NCBI GenBank assembly: GCA_963678675.1
Contig: OY783201.1
Coordinates: 20,205,769-20,269,768, forward strand
Direction: 5' to 3'
DNA length: 64,000 nucleotides
DNA from: Xiphydria camelus
Lineage: Eukaryota; Arthropoda; Insecta; Hymenoptera; Xiphydriidae
Each line of letters starts with the position of its first letter. The stretch's first letter is position 1. The notes beneath the pieces are model-generated. The model was not told the DNA's origin and searched no databases. It saw nothing but the letters and a program-made list of their open reading frames with translations. The translations under genes and the position numbers were made by a program. Below, in pieces: positions 44,591-55,312 of this stretch.

Positions 44591-45248
44591 CGCCAATCCC
44601 GGAGACACCTGGAACGCGCGCGCGACGCGATTTCCAAAAAATTTTTTCTTCGGAACAAAGGCACACTAAAGAAAAAGCCGAAATACGTGTCCAATATTTT
44701 TCGATACACTTTCACCAAAAAAATTCTCAAGTCAAAATCGATCTGACATCTGCCGGGGTCCCCTTGTAAGTTTCAAAGTTTTTGGGGTATTGGCAGATAC
44801 GGGGTTAAGAAGATTTACAGAAATCATACTCATTTGAGAGATACATGCTACTGTCCACGGTGGTTGGGACACCTTGTAATTAACCTTCAGTTCAGTGCAT
44901 CAATAGTCCCCGTTTAAAAACTCACGTGTAAGTTATTACGTGATTATTTCCAGAGAGAGTGGGGTAATTTATTACCCCGCGCAAGCACTTATGATACTAT
45001 AGGGGATTCGCGTGTACAAATTTGTTTCTTCGTTGAAACGTCGATAAAACACCTTTGTCACTAATTTTGAACTACTTAACTGTAAATATAAATATTTAAT
45101 AACAATAAAAAGATATAAATTAATTGAATAAGCTCTTTATAAAGAGCTATAGTGAACTGAGCAAAAAAGTAATGATCCATGTATAATTTGTTAATCCGGA
45201 CAGACAGATAGACAGACAAACATTTTTAAAATGGTTCACTATGCCTAA

Positions 45249-45374
45249 GGGCCGGTTTTACCAACAGGTATAAACGCGGTATAGCGCTATACTGAGAATA
45301 ACCATAAGGCTTATTGCTGGTTATTCTCAGTATAGCGCTATACCGCGTTTATACCAGGTTGGTAAAACTGGCCC
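45249..45374. mobile_element. 126-bp near-perfect hairpin MITE, TAA-flanked
   Basis: The arms start GGGCCGGTTTTACCAACAGG and are complementary over about 55 bp with very few mismatches, including CGGTATAGCGCTATACTGAG. The loop is about 13 bp. TAA flanks both sides (45246-45248, 45375-45377). Confidence 0.9.
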
Positions 45375-45407
45375 TAAGTATTGTGTAAGTAAAGCAATAC
45401 GCATATA

Positions 45408-46966
45408 GGATGATTTCGCCGGTTAGTCGACCGCACCCTGTTTTCGACCAGATTTAAAGAAAATTAAAGAAAATAAGAATATCAGCGCGTTTTTAATATT
45501 TTTGACTACGCCACTGCATAAATCCACCATTCAACAACACTTATAAGTGGTGGCACCCCCTTGCGTTTTAAAACTAAACTAGAATTTGAAATTGAATATG
45601 GTCAGTTGCTACAATTTAAAAATTAGTGTAAGAAATGCAGTGAAGTGCCTTCAAGGAAATAGTAAGTAACTTTAAAATAATATCACAGTGACAATTTCTC
45701 TTTGTATTAGGGGCATATGTTTATCTTTTACTAGCCTTACAATACGAAAAACGCGTAAAATTTCGTTTTTAATAGTTGATATTAGGTGGTCGCTTAATGG
45801 GATATTTAAATTGTAGTTCGGTCGGTATTCGACCGGGGCAGTCGAAAAGAGGAGTATCACATAGCTAGTTTTCGACCACCGATTATAATATAGGTTTTTT
45901 TTGCATACGAAAAATGGGTTTTGTTTCGACCGCATGAAATATCTTCCAGAGGTAATTATTTAGGTATTTTATAGATGTCGCCTGTACAAAAACTAAATAT
46001 AATACATCTATAAAGAAAAGAGGTTCTACTTCGAGAATAGAACCAAGAGTATAAAAAGAAGAAAGGAAAAAAGAATAAGTGCTTTAAAAGCAAAAAAGGA
46101 AAGAACTGTAAATAAAAAGACACCACACGAAAAAGTCAGTAGTAAAATTGCCAGAATCAAAAGAGGTAATAAGTTGTGCAGCATGTGAAGACGAACTATT
46201 GTACAATACATAGCGACACCGACGAGGAAGATGATAAAAACATTTGTTGTGACAGCTGCGCTAAATGGTTTCATTTACGCTGCACAGAATTCTTTGGGTT
46301 GACTTGAAGAAGCAGCAGAAAAAGATTACAACTGTTACACGTGTTCATAAAACTACTTAGGTTTGTATTTAATAAGAAATAATGCGTAGAGTCAGACTTT
46401 TTAAGTTACCAATTTCAGTAAATGTATAAGTACCTAGGTACAATTTAGGAAATTTGACCAATTTTTATTTGTTGTTTATTTATTGATGGTATAACATGTA
46501 ATATTTTATAATAATATGATCATTTTATTATTATTGTACCTACCTAAGTAATGTGTTTTGTGTTTTTTCTCAAATAAAAATATTTTAATTCATCATAATT
46601 TAGTCTTTTAACTTATTTAATGGCGTAAGATATTTAGGTGCAAACGCGGGATATGTAGTATGTCGAAAACCGGAAATCCTCTGACCGAAAAGCGGCAAAC
46701 GGCGCGGGCGGTCGATAACCGGAACATTGTCGGTTGCCCGTAGGAAATGGGTGGTCGAGAATAGGGAAAAACAGTATTTTTCATAATATACATATTGTTT
46801 TAATTTTCAGAAAGATTTAGATACATTTTTAACATTAAGCCAATTCTACAGTTCCTGTGGATTCGATATGTCAATGTTTTAGTTTAAACAGCTGCGTATA
46901 TATTGGACTTGTGCATTGTTGAATACCAAACTAATGTAAACTGATCGAAAACCGGCGAAGTCACCC
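45408..46966 (+). mobile_element. 1.56-kb element with repeated CGACC/GGTCGA motifs
   Basis: Inverted ends GGATGATTTCGCCGG / GGGTGACTTCGCCGG flanked by TATA (45404-45407, 46967-46970). The word TCGACC or its variants (TCGAAAACCGG, GGTCGA) recurs in both subterminal regions (45428-45450, 45827-45930, 46660-46760, 46942-46956), as expected for transposase sites. A broken PHD-finger segment is inside. Confidence 0.7.
46155..46350 (+). pseudogene. PHD-finger fragment of a transposase-like gene
   Basis: Plus-strand pieces SCAACEDELLYNT, then NICCDSCAKWFHLRCTEFFG and YNCYTCS show the C4-H-C3 spacing of a PHD finger but in two frames with stops. Such fingers occur at the C-terminus of some insect pogo/Tigger-type transposases. 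It is too short and broken to name the family. Confidence 0.5.
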
Positions 46967-47024
46967 TATACGGGTATTTGTTTCGAAATCACAGACACTT
47001 CAATTTTATTTATACAGGATGAGT

Positions 47025-47379
47025 CATTGGATGTGCGATATAGCAAATATGGTACCTATACAATTTTGTGAAACTGTAGACGATGAGCCGTCATCGTTGA
47101 TTGGCCGTGGTGGATAGGAGAGATTAATTAGAATTGGCAACTGCAGTAATGAAACTCTTAAACTGAGGTAGGTACTCCCGATTTTAACTAGACTTAGAGT
47201 GAAATCTAGAAAGAATTAGGCGTACCTATATCATTGAAGAGTTTCATCATAGGCAGTTGCCGATCCTGTTTAACTTCTCCTACTCACCACGACCAATCAA
47301 CGATGACGCTCATCGTCTACATTTCCACAAAATCGTATGCACCACGTTTGCAATATCGCAGATCGAGTGACTTACCCTG
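47025..47379. mobile_element. 355-bp TA-flanked foldback MITE
   Basis: Ends CAGGATGAGTCATTGGATGT / inverted CAGGGTAAGTCACTCGATCT, flanked by TA (47023-47024, 47380-47381). The arms are about 130 bp each, including GTAGACGATGAG and TCATCGTTGATTGG. Confidence 0.85.
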
Positions 47380-48889
47380 TATGTCTAGATGTTTAGATAC
47401 TCATAATTCTGAATTTAGATAAGCTAGAGTTAGGCTGGTTCATCAAAAATTGAACCTATGAGTACTTCAAAGATGATTATCTTGATACATATACATTTAT
47501 GGCTAAATTGTGCACAGTATTTTTTTGTGATTGTATTTTGATCTACAAAAAAGTTCTATATCAATATAAGGTCGAAAGTTTATAGAAAAGAAGGTAATAT
47601 AGTGTTTGAAGTGAATATTGCTGTGAGTGGAAAGCGTTTTTATGCTCTGTAATATCCAGATTTAAATACTCTAGTCTATAAACTATTATATCTCAGATTT
47701 ACGTATAAGGTGTATAGAACTACCATACTATATTACAAATATTTAAAAAATAATAATTATTGCAATATCAACAGAATCAGATTTTTACGAGCGCGCGTCC
47801 TACAGAGTTAATTACCTTGGTCAACAAAAAATGTTAACAGATTTAAAATCAAATAAGTTGCATAGATTTTGAATCACTGATTTTAAATACTCTTTCCATT
47901 TTGTTCTAGTACCGTACGTTTTTGAGAAAAATCAAGGTGACAGACATATTATAAAAATCGTATTTTAGGGCGTTTTCTACTGCATATAAGCCAAATTTTG
48001 CTGGGATGAGTGCGATGCTGTTTGCTGAATCTCAGTCGCTGAATCTCAGCTCGAAAAGAAAAATTAAAAATTCATAATGACAGATCCGATATGGCGGCGA
48101 CAATTTAAAAAGTCTTTGAATTGTGAAATTTACTGCTTACGAGTTATGAGTCAAAATTTAATATTTTGAATTCGCCATTTTAAATTTCGGATATTTGACT
48201 AGAGATTCGGGATCAGCAACCTTAAAACCCCGCAATGAAGAAATTTCACACCGATTCAAAATTTTTTAAATTTTAACTTATTGGATCCGCGGTTTTGAAT
48301 TTTGAAATTCTTACCTCAGATTCAGATTCCGCGACCACAAAAACCCTAAGATACCAAATTTCACAATGAAATTTGATTAGAATTTAACAAAACGGGGTTT
48401 CAAGGTCGTTGAATTTGACGCTGAATCCGAATCCAAAAGCAAAATATGGATATTGCGTCAAGGTTCGAAGGAAAACAATGTAAAAACCCCTCTAAATTAC
48501 CATTTTTACGATTTTGATTTCATTTCTTTTGAAAGTGTTAGGTGCTACTGTAAAACGAAATAAACATGTGGAATTAATCACCAAAGATTTATAAAATCCA
48601 TCTAGTTTCGTTTCTGATGATGAAAAAATGTTGCATTTTGGAGACTAAGTACTTAGTGTTATTAGTGTTTAGTGCATTGTGCTAATCGAGGGTTAATTCG
48701 AGTGCTGCACCGTGCTTTTTCCAATGTAGTCGTGCCTTTTGAAATGCACAACTATATTGAACTACATCGTAAATAAATAGGAAGAAAACATAAGTTGGCT
48801 ATTATGGTACGAAGTGAAAGCATATCTCCTGGCAAGGTGACTTATCTCTTAATTAAAGAGATGGGCCAAATTAAAAGACGAGGAGTTAT
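47380..48889. other. Intron sequence, no element recognised
   Basis: AT-rich, no coding signal seen. Contains weak internal repeats of TTAAATTTTGAATTC type words around 48130-48320. Confidence 0.4.
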
Positions 48890-49035
48890 TTTCTTGTTAT
48901 TCTTCATTGCAACGAGGGGCCGATTTACGCCGTTCTCTCATAGTCTGAACAGGAGATGTTAGCTTTTCATTTTCTTTACTTCCCATGAGAATGAGGGACC
49001 GACTTCCCGTAGGTATCAATTTAACCCAGTCTCTC
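48890..49035. repeat. Hairpin family, two degenerate copies (a, b)
   Basis: Half copy at 48915-48942 (CAACGAGGGGCC) and a copy with an eroded left arm at 48953-49035 (GAGGGACCGACTTCC, TATCAATTTAACCC). Confidence 0.6.
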
Positions 49036-49040
49036 ATAGT

Positions 49041-49137
49041 GTGCGTAAAAGAAGTTGATACATGAAGTTGGTTCCTCGTTCTCATCATTTTCTATGGCAA
49101 CGAGGGGCCAACTTCCTATGTCAACTTACCCCGGCTT
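49041..49137. repeat. Hairpin family copy c
   Basis: GATACATGAAGTTGG ... CAACGAGGGGCCAACTTC ... CAACTTACCCCGG; the loop carries TCATTTTCTATGG. Orientation 1. Confidence 0.85.
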
Positions 49138-49170
49138 CATTTACCGGTTATAATATGAAATAGTAATTGA

Positions 49171-49266
49171 ACCGAGATAAGTTGACGAAGGAAATTGGTC
49201 CCTTGTTACTATTACTTTCCACGGCATCGAGAGACCAACTTCCCGCATCAACTTTCCCCGGTCTTC
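49171..49266. repeat. Hairpin family copy d
   Basis: ACCGAGATAAGTTGAC ... ATTACTTTCCACGG ... GAGACCAACTTCC ... CCCCGGTC. Orientation 1. It ends 86 bp from the thyroglobulin exon. Confidence 0.85.
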
Positions 49267-49351
49267 TTCTCGCAACTTTTTCCATGCTCGTGGATAAATA
49301 CAAATTACGCGCTATCACATAAAAACAATAAAATCGTTCAAATCACTCTAC

Positions 49352-49585
49352 CTTTCATTGGTCTGCTTGGTGTGGGCGCTGGGTTGCAGTTTGGTGTGCG
49401 ATCTTTCGAAGAAGTGCCAGGTATGGGTTTGCCGGTGTCTTGATACACGCACCAACAGTAGCCCGAGTAACATTGCACCTGGTGGTACCTTCCATCGGCC
49501 GTGCATTGCGGGATGTAAAATTTCTCCTGAGAATTTTGCCGCTGATCTTCCAGTACGGATTTTCTGTCCGATATGCAATCGTTCG
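49352..49585 (-). CDS. magu: SMOC/magu-like gene exon: thyroglobulin type-1 domain
   Basis: The exon follows the acceptor CTTCCGCCTTTTAG (ending 49586) and ends at ATGAAAG|GTAGAG. It encodes NDCISDRKSVLEDQR, FYIPQCTADGRYHQVQCY, SGYCWCVYQDTGKPIPGT and a sixth Cys in TPNC: the six-Cys thyroglobulin type-1 fold with its QC and CWCV signatures. The tail SRPMKG leads in phase 1 into CPESKK of the next exon. A thyroglobulin domain directly before an extracellular EF-hand module is the SMOC arrangement. A longer open frame over the same bases in another phase is a shadow. Confidence 0.9.
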
Positions 49586-49673
49586 CTAAAAGGCGGAAGA
49601 GTTCGTCGAGAAAAACGAGCTACGGCACCATTTTGGGGAATCGTACAGTAAACGTCCGAATAATTTTGCTCAC

Positions 49674-49754
49674 CGTCGATCTCTTCGTTCGTATCCACGG
49701 GATCCTCTGTAAACGTGGGGCGTGTACGATCGACGGCAGGATTTTCTTTTAAAA
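49674..49754 (-). CDS. magu: SMOC/magu-like gene exon: acidic linker
   Basis: An 81-nt exon after TTTTTGGTCAG (ending 49755) and before a GTGAGC donor. In phase 1 it reads LKENPAVDRTRPTFTEDPVD then TNEEID, an acidic, proline-containing linker between the first EF-hand pair and the thyroglobulin domain. Both splice phases match the neighbours. It has no domain of its own, so support is from splicing signals, phase and position. Confidence 0.6.
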
Positions 49755-49992
49755 CTGACCAAAAACATATTAAATGCTATCGTTAAACCTGTATTTCAAA
49801 GATTAGTTATATGATATGTATCGATTAAGAATATAGAAAACGCGTGTGTACGATACATTTTTGGAAACCATTCGAGGAGAGAATTAATTGTTGTTCCAAT
49901 TTGAAGCGTCGATTTATAAATTTGTTATTGACATTGACAGTCCGAATAGAAATATCTAGAGAAATTTGAACCTATTGAGTGTTAAAAAAACT

Positions 49993-50085
49993 GTGGATAG
50001 TTAGGGCATGAAGTTGGCCCCTCGTTAATATGAAAAGTAATGGAATTGAGGGGTCATCTTCATGCGCTAACTTGCATCGGTCTCC
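49993..50085. repeat. Hairpin family copy e
   Basis: GAAGTTGGCCCCTCGTTA ... TTGAGGGGTCATCTTC, loop ATGAAAAGTAATGG. Orientation 2. Confidence 0.85.
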
Positions 50086-50091
50086 TTTATA

Positions 50092-50193
50092 TGTAGGAGA
50101 GAAAGGGGCACATTGATACGCGAAGTTGGCCCCTCGTTACCTTGGAAAGTAATAGCAATGAGGGGCCAACTTCACTCGCCATCACACCACGTT
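50092..50193. repeat. Hairpin family copy f
   Basis: GAAGTTGGCCCCTCGTTACC ... AATGAGGGGCCAACTTC, loop TTGGAAAGTAATAG. Orientation 2. Only six bases separate it from copy e. Confidence 0.9.
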
Positions 50194-50617
50194 TTACCCT
50201 ATTCGAATCAGTTCAACTGTATGAGTTATTCGATTTAAATTTATACAAACTATCCATCAAATTAAAATTATTAATAAAAGTAATATATAAATTAGGATTT
50301 CTCTTTCTATAAAATTAACAAAAGTTGTCTTCATTCCAAAGTTGGATTTATATTTTTTTAAAATCACGAGTTATCGAAACTAAATAAAAATCAATTCGTT
50401 TACTTTTGCATATAAACCAAGTAGTTTAATATCGCGAATCGTTTGTATATATTCGCAAAACGGCCGATGTAATTTAGAAAACCGTCACCACCCAATAGAA
50501 TTTCACACATTATAGGACACAGACATGTATATCTATATATAACATTATGAACAAGCACATGCAATTAAATTATTAAGCACTTATAGAAACGTCGTATAAA
50601 CGGAGCGTAACGTGTAG

Positions 50618-50717
50618 AAGAGATTGGGAAAAGTTCATACGGGAAGTTGGCCCTTCGGTTTCATTACTTTCCATGGCAATGAGGGGGCCAACTTCCTACA
50701 TCAACTTGCCTCACTCG
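50618..50717. repeat. Hairpin family copy g
   Basis: GAAGTTGGCCCTTCGGTT ... GAGGGGGCCAACTTC, loop CATTACTTTCCATGG. Orientation 1. Confidence 0.9.
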
Positions 50718-51264
50718 CCGTTATATCGCTTTAACCGACTCGCATGGTGTTCTTTTTTTTGGAAAACTCTCTTGCATTATTTATAAAGCATAAAAACGTA
50801 CACTGACAGAAATGAAGACCTCGACCATAATATTAGGGTTAATACGACTATAAAATGTAGTTCCTATAAATTATCTCAGTTTCTTCAAATATATTTATGG
50901 GGTTCTGTTAATAGTAATTTATGATTTATGTCCTTTTTTCACACTATCCCGTTGAAAACTCGCCCAGGGACGGCCGGAAATGTCTGAATAAACTTTTATA
51001 AATTACATAGTGGAACATGTTTTGAATTTTTCCAAAATACGTTGACCATATCGTACTTCGTTTCTATGAATGGTACTTACAAATAACCTACTATGTATTT
51101 CTACGTGCGTATATGAAAATCACCGCCCACCCCGGATCGAATGCATATTTCATTTCAACTCATCTCGTGTATTCAATTATACATTTCATTAAACACTTTA
51201 GACAAAATAAAATGTAAGATCCCCTGTAAAAATATATTCGTGCTTGATATAATTTATTATATTA

Positions 51265-51366
51265 GAGGAGACCGGAGTAAGTTGAAAAGTGTAATTGGCC
51301 CCTTGTTTGAATGGAAAGTAATAGGAACGAGGGGCCAACTTCATGTATCAACTGGCCCCGGTCTCA
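51265..51366. repeat. Hairpin family copy h
   Basis: Outer arms GAGGAGACCGGAGTAAGTTG and inverted CCCCGGTCTC are well kept; core AATTGGCCCCTTGTT ... AACGAGGGGCCAACTTC. Orientation 2. Confidence 0.9.
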
Positions 51367-51663
51367 CTTACCTACGTAGAAATTATCGACTTTTCAAGTG
51401 AAAAATTGAGAGGTATAAGAATTGAAAAAAAATATGCGGAATATAACTGTTACCGCTTCCGTACGAAATACCTGCAATTAGATCTGGCCTTCTCCTGGTC
51501 GATTTTTCAGTAGGCTAGTGTACTTGGTCGATAGAACGATATTTTCTCAAGGTGTAACGCAACGATACCTGGGTGGTGACGCGCTATTTCCAACCAGTCT
51601 TTCGAATAGATTCTTCATTTGTTATCTGCACGGGAACACGAAATAGTCCGCAGATTGAGTAGT

Positions 51664-51769
51664 AAGGGACACAGGGGCAAATTGATACAAGAAGTTGGCC
51701 CCTCGTTGCCATGAATAGTAACGGGAAGGAGGGACCAACTTGCCGTATCAACATGGCCTAATCTCCCCT
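51664..51769. repeat. Hairpin family copy i
   Basis: GAAGTTGGCCCCTCGTTGCC ... GGAGGGACCAACTTG. Orientation 2. A further inverted pair (ATAGTCCGCA / TGCGGACTAT) lies outside it. Confidence 0.9.
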
Positions 51770-52306
51770 TGTGCGGACTATGGCAATCGGCGGGTGCAGT
51801 TCTGCTACCGCAAACTCTGGACTCGATCAAAATTCAATTTCTAATAACAAACGGCACATCGACAAGAATGCTGACTCACCTTGGTCCGTGGCGCGGGTCT
51901 TTTGGGCCTCAGGGACCTCAGCGCGCTCGTCTGCAGTGTTCAGCGACAAGAACAAACGTACTAAATGATAATAATGATGTCACTCAGCCGACTGGCTTAC
52001 CTATATAATTATTGTGTATATCATTTATATATTGCGATAGCAGCAGCGCTTTAAAATTGGATATAGCGTGTAGTAAAAGTTAATTGTAACGAAATCGAGC
52101 TCGCATAATTGAGGAACGATGTACGGGTGCAAAATGTACGATGCGTAAGGCAGGGATGCATGCTCAATGCGGTCCCACGAAATCATTCGTATTATTATGC
52201 ATGGTTAATTAAGGGAAGGCCCATATTTGATTTGTGTACGCTTGGCACTATTTACGATCTCTATTTACCGTTTCTTTTTAAAGACATCTTTGTCATTTGG
52301 TGACTA

Positions 52307-52400
52307 TCGTAGAAAAGAGAAGTTTGCCCCTCGTTGATGTGGTAAGTAATTAGGTCGAGGGGCCAACTTATCTAATCAAGTTGTCCAGATCTTCTCTATC
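52307..52400. repeat. Hairpin family copy j
   Basis: GAAGTTTGCCCCTCGTTG ... TCGAGGGGCCAACTTA, left arm shortened. Orientation 2. Confidence 0.8.
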
Positions 52401-52808
52401 GCCGAAAAGAGAAGGAGAAAAACTGTTTCTTTTTGTATCTTTTATAGTAGCTCTAAATTCAGTTGTTTTGACCAATTATTTATTGTGTGACCGATGATAT
52501 TACCCCCCTCAACAAAATAATCACGAAAGTTATCCTAAAGTTTTTTAAGATGCATTACATGCTTCCCTTCTTGTTAACTTAAAATATAATTAATATAATA
52601 ATGAGAGACTAATAGTCTCATTATTCTACTTAAAGACAATTAAAAAATTGAGTTAACAAAAAGTGAAATAACCCTATAACAGACTAGGATGGTAAATAGA
52701 TGGAAATTCGCGAACAATTATAGATTAAATTTTAAAGTCGTACAAAACGATTTACAGGTTTTCTAGGAAATTTTATTTCAATCACACCCTATCAGGCAAT
52801 CCGTGGCA

Positions 52809-53246
52809 GGGCTATTCTCGACGCGTGAGAAACGAATTCGTGAACGGAATTATTTTTTTGTTTGAGAAATTTTGTACACGGAATTTTTTCCCATACGAAA
52901 CTCCTTCGTTAACGAAATTACTTTTTTCGTTGACGAAAGTGTCATTCGTCGTTCTCGCTGTTTTCGTCAACGAATGTGGTTTGGTATTTGTATGCCGGTG
53001 AGTTGCATGACGAGGCGGTGGGCCAATGCGACGGGTCGTTGCTAAGTAATTAAACGAGATTCTAAAAAGAAGACGTCGCTAAGGGATGTAAACACATTTT
53101 TCGTGTGAGAAAATTAATTTCGTTGACGAGATCTATCTTGGAAGGGATTTTCGAATCGTTAACGAAAGTGATCGACGAAACTTTAAATCCGTTAACGAAA
53201 AATATTTCGTCCACGAAAAGCATTTCCCACGCGTCGAGAATAGCCC
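52809..53246. mobile_element. 438-bp MITE with repeated TTCGTTAACGAA-type palindromes
   Basis: Inverted ends GGGCTATTCTCGACGCGTG. Between them, TTCGTTAACGAAA, TTCGTTGACGAAA, TTCGTCAACGAA and related palindromic words occur at least six times. No coding content. Confidence 0.75.
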
Positions 53247-53249
53247 CTC

Positions 53250-53437
53250 AGGAGAAGTTGGCCCGGTTTTATCTCCTCAATTATCCTCGCACGAATTAGA
53301 AAAACAAAAGTTTTCAACAGGGCAATGATATAAATGATCCTGTTAAAAAGTATCCATTTTTGAGGTACGTTTTATCAAAAGATACAAATATGCTAAAGTT
53401 CGAGGAGACCGGGATAAGTTGCCCCGCTTTTCCCTAT
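53250..53437. repeat. Hairpin family, two truncated copies (k)
   Basis: GGAGAAGTTGGCCCGG ... TCTCCTC at 53250-53282 and GAGGAGACCGGGATAAGTTG at 53402-53421, each only part of an arm. Confidence 0.55.
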
Positions 53438-53849
53438 TCTAATATTTTTAAGTTGTTTCCGGAATATTTACGAGATATTGCGTGGCGCGAAGAGGAGTTA
53501 TCGAGAATGCTGGATATTATAAATATTTGATCATGTATAGTATCCGACTTTAGGAAGTTGAACTAATTTCTATATCTTATCATTTGATTGATAGTTCGAG
53601 GGCACCAGCGTATTGCTACAGTTTAGGGATTAAATTAGGTTTACGTGTTTTACGTATACAAGCACATAAATATACCGTCATATCAATACTATTCAGGCAA
53701 TAATCCTAACTTCATCAATACTATTACCATGCTGCAACTACGTAATAAGCGATATAGGTCTTATCGGCTTCATTACATATTCAATAAATAATTTCATGCA
53801 AATTACAATTTGTAATGATAATTTTCCCTCAACTCTCTTATTGTAATGT

Positions 53850-53950
53850 GTGGGGGAAACCGGGGAAAGTAGATAGAGGAAGTGGCCCCCCGTTTTCATT
53901 ATATTCAATGGTAACGAGGGGTCAATATCTAGCGTCAACTCTAGCCACCT
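53850..53950. repeat. Hairpin family copy l
   Basis: GGGGGAAACCGGGGAAAGT ... CATTATATTCAATGGTAACG ... GAGGGGTCAATATCT. Orientation 1, more diverged. Confidence 0.75.
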
Positions 53951-54430
53951 AAGTTATACAATACTCGAGGTGACGCGCAACGTAGGAGCGCGTCTGCTAA
54001 ATTGCAACACATTTTTTTTAAGTCTCCGAGATAAGTCGGCGAACAGCATAATGTTCCGGAAATCTCGACAAACCGGAAATACCACCCGTGCGGGAGAGTT
54101 TCTTCATCGAGCGCAACGTTTTGAGAGCCATTCGTTATCAACCGGCGGTTGTAGTAATCCACGCTTGCTCAGGACTTAATGCCTGCAACGCGAAACCGTT
54201 TGATATGCGATCATTGCGCATATATACCCTTGTTAAAGTATCGCGCGTTGCAATTAAGGTCGACTTCGGAAACCGCATCTAAAATGGCGGCTGCTAAATG
54301 TCCGTTTCAAATTTTCCCGTTAATTTTTTTTCGTATCTTTTGGAATTAAAATTACACACACGAATATAATTCGGTATAAATGTTTTATGCTGCTGTTTGA
54401 GTGTCACATTGGTCGGATAAGTAGGTATTA

Positions 54431-55310
54431 GCGTAGATGGGGGCAGAAGCCCGCACCTAAGGAATAAATGTCAGAATGTGTGTCATTTTTTAGAATTTAA
54501 ATAATGTTTTTGTGTATGTGTGTAGTTAATGTATATTACTACTTTATTCTATAGCTCATAATAAAAAAATCTATATATAAATTTATTATATCTTAAGTTT
54601 CATGTTTCTTGCAAACTAGGACTCTTGCCCCATAGTTTGGGGTAAAAGTCCTATGTCTATGGGGCAAAAATCCTATTCATGGAGTAAAAGTCCTGATGTT
54701 AAATAAATCAGTGGATACACTTTTTTACAACACTTTACAATACTATACAACACTTTTTTTTTGGTAACTAGACATACCTACATTTTCTATACACTAAAAT
54801 AAGAAACTACTCATTACGAATGCTTCACTAGATGATAGCTATAGATATTAATACCAACAACTTCGTTAGACATAAGTTTTTAACGCTTCTTTAGTTAAAA
54901 ATAAGACACAAGAGAGCCGCGGATTTTTGCCCCGAACCATCCAAATTTTAATCATAAATTAGTAACTCACAAAAGACGAAAACACCGACAAAAACAACAA
55001 CATGGGTAAATAGCCTACTAAACCGGTAATCAATTTCACACTCTAGTATTTGTCTAAATGTTTACGTCTAAGAGAGAGAGATTAATTCCTTAAGTAGTCC
55101 ACTCGAAAAATTATAGTAGAAAGATCATTTCTAAACTAACCTCATTTTAACTCTATGCTTACGGAAATGAACGAATCAAGTATACCAGCACCTTACCCCT
55201 CGAAAGAGTCATGACAACTGCTACACGGAATGTCGGTTACTTTCTTCTAACCTGCACTATACAAAAACGGACTCTCTTACCCCGTAGCGGACTTTTGCCC
55301 GCATCTACGC
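54431..55310. mobile_element. 880-bp TA-flanked MITE with repeated GGGCAAAAGTCC-type motifs
   Basis: Inverted ends GCGTAGATG(G/C)GGGCA flanked by TA (54429-54430, 55311-55312). Words such as GGGGTAAAAGTCCTA, GGGGCAAAAATCC and GACTTTTGCCC recur at 54620-54695, 54925 and 55290. No coding content. Confidence 0.7.
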
Positions 55311-55312
55311 TA

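Larger units (their letters stand above)
43731..44766. mobile_element. 1,036-bp element with about 390-bp inverted repeats and TAA duplication
   Basis: Ends CAAGGGGACCCCGGCAGATG in inverted orientation, flanked by TAA (43728-43730, 44767-44769). The arms reach to about 44125 and from about 44375. Each arm includes a tRNA-like stretch. The unique centre encodes a small Cys-rich frame. Confidence 0.8.
43532..44804. mobile_element. 1.27-kb TTAA element with long inner inverted repeats
   Basis: TTAA at 43528-43531 and 44805-44808; ends CCCTGTATCTGGTATTG and inverted CCCCGTATCTGCCAATAC. It carries the 1,036-bp inverted-repeat element at 43731-44766. Confidence 0.7.
42127..45000. mobile_element. 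Cluster of nested inverted-repeat elements (outer pair)
   Basis: The left edge reads TTAA (42123-42126) then CCCTGGAGGACGCGCGCGAG. Inverted partners of sequences at 42137-42165 (GGTAAAAAATTACCCC) and 42237-42285 (ACCGTGGACAGTAGCAT) occur at about 44963-44995 and 44833-44880. This suggests one older element whose right terminus has decayed, and inside which the elements at 42352, 43532 and 43731 now sit. Confidence 0.4.

Noticed and set aside
49348..49698. 116-residue minus-strand protein
   Set aside because: It is a shadow: the real reading in another phase over 49352-49585 gives a thyroglobulin domain with all six Cys and good splice sites.
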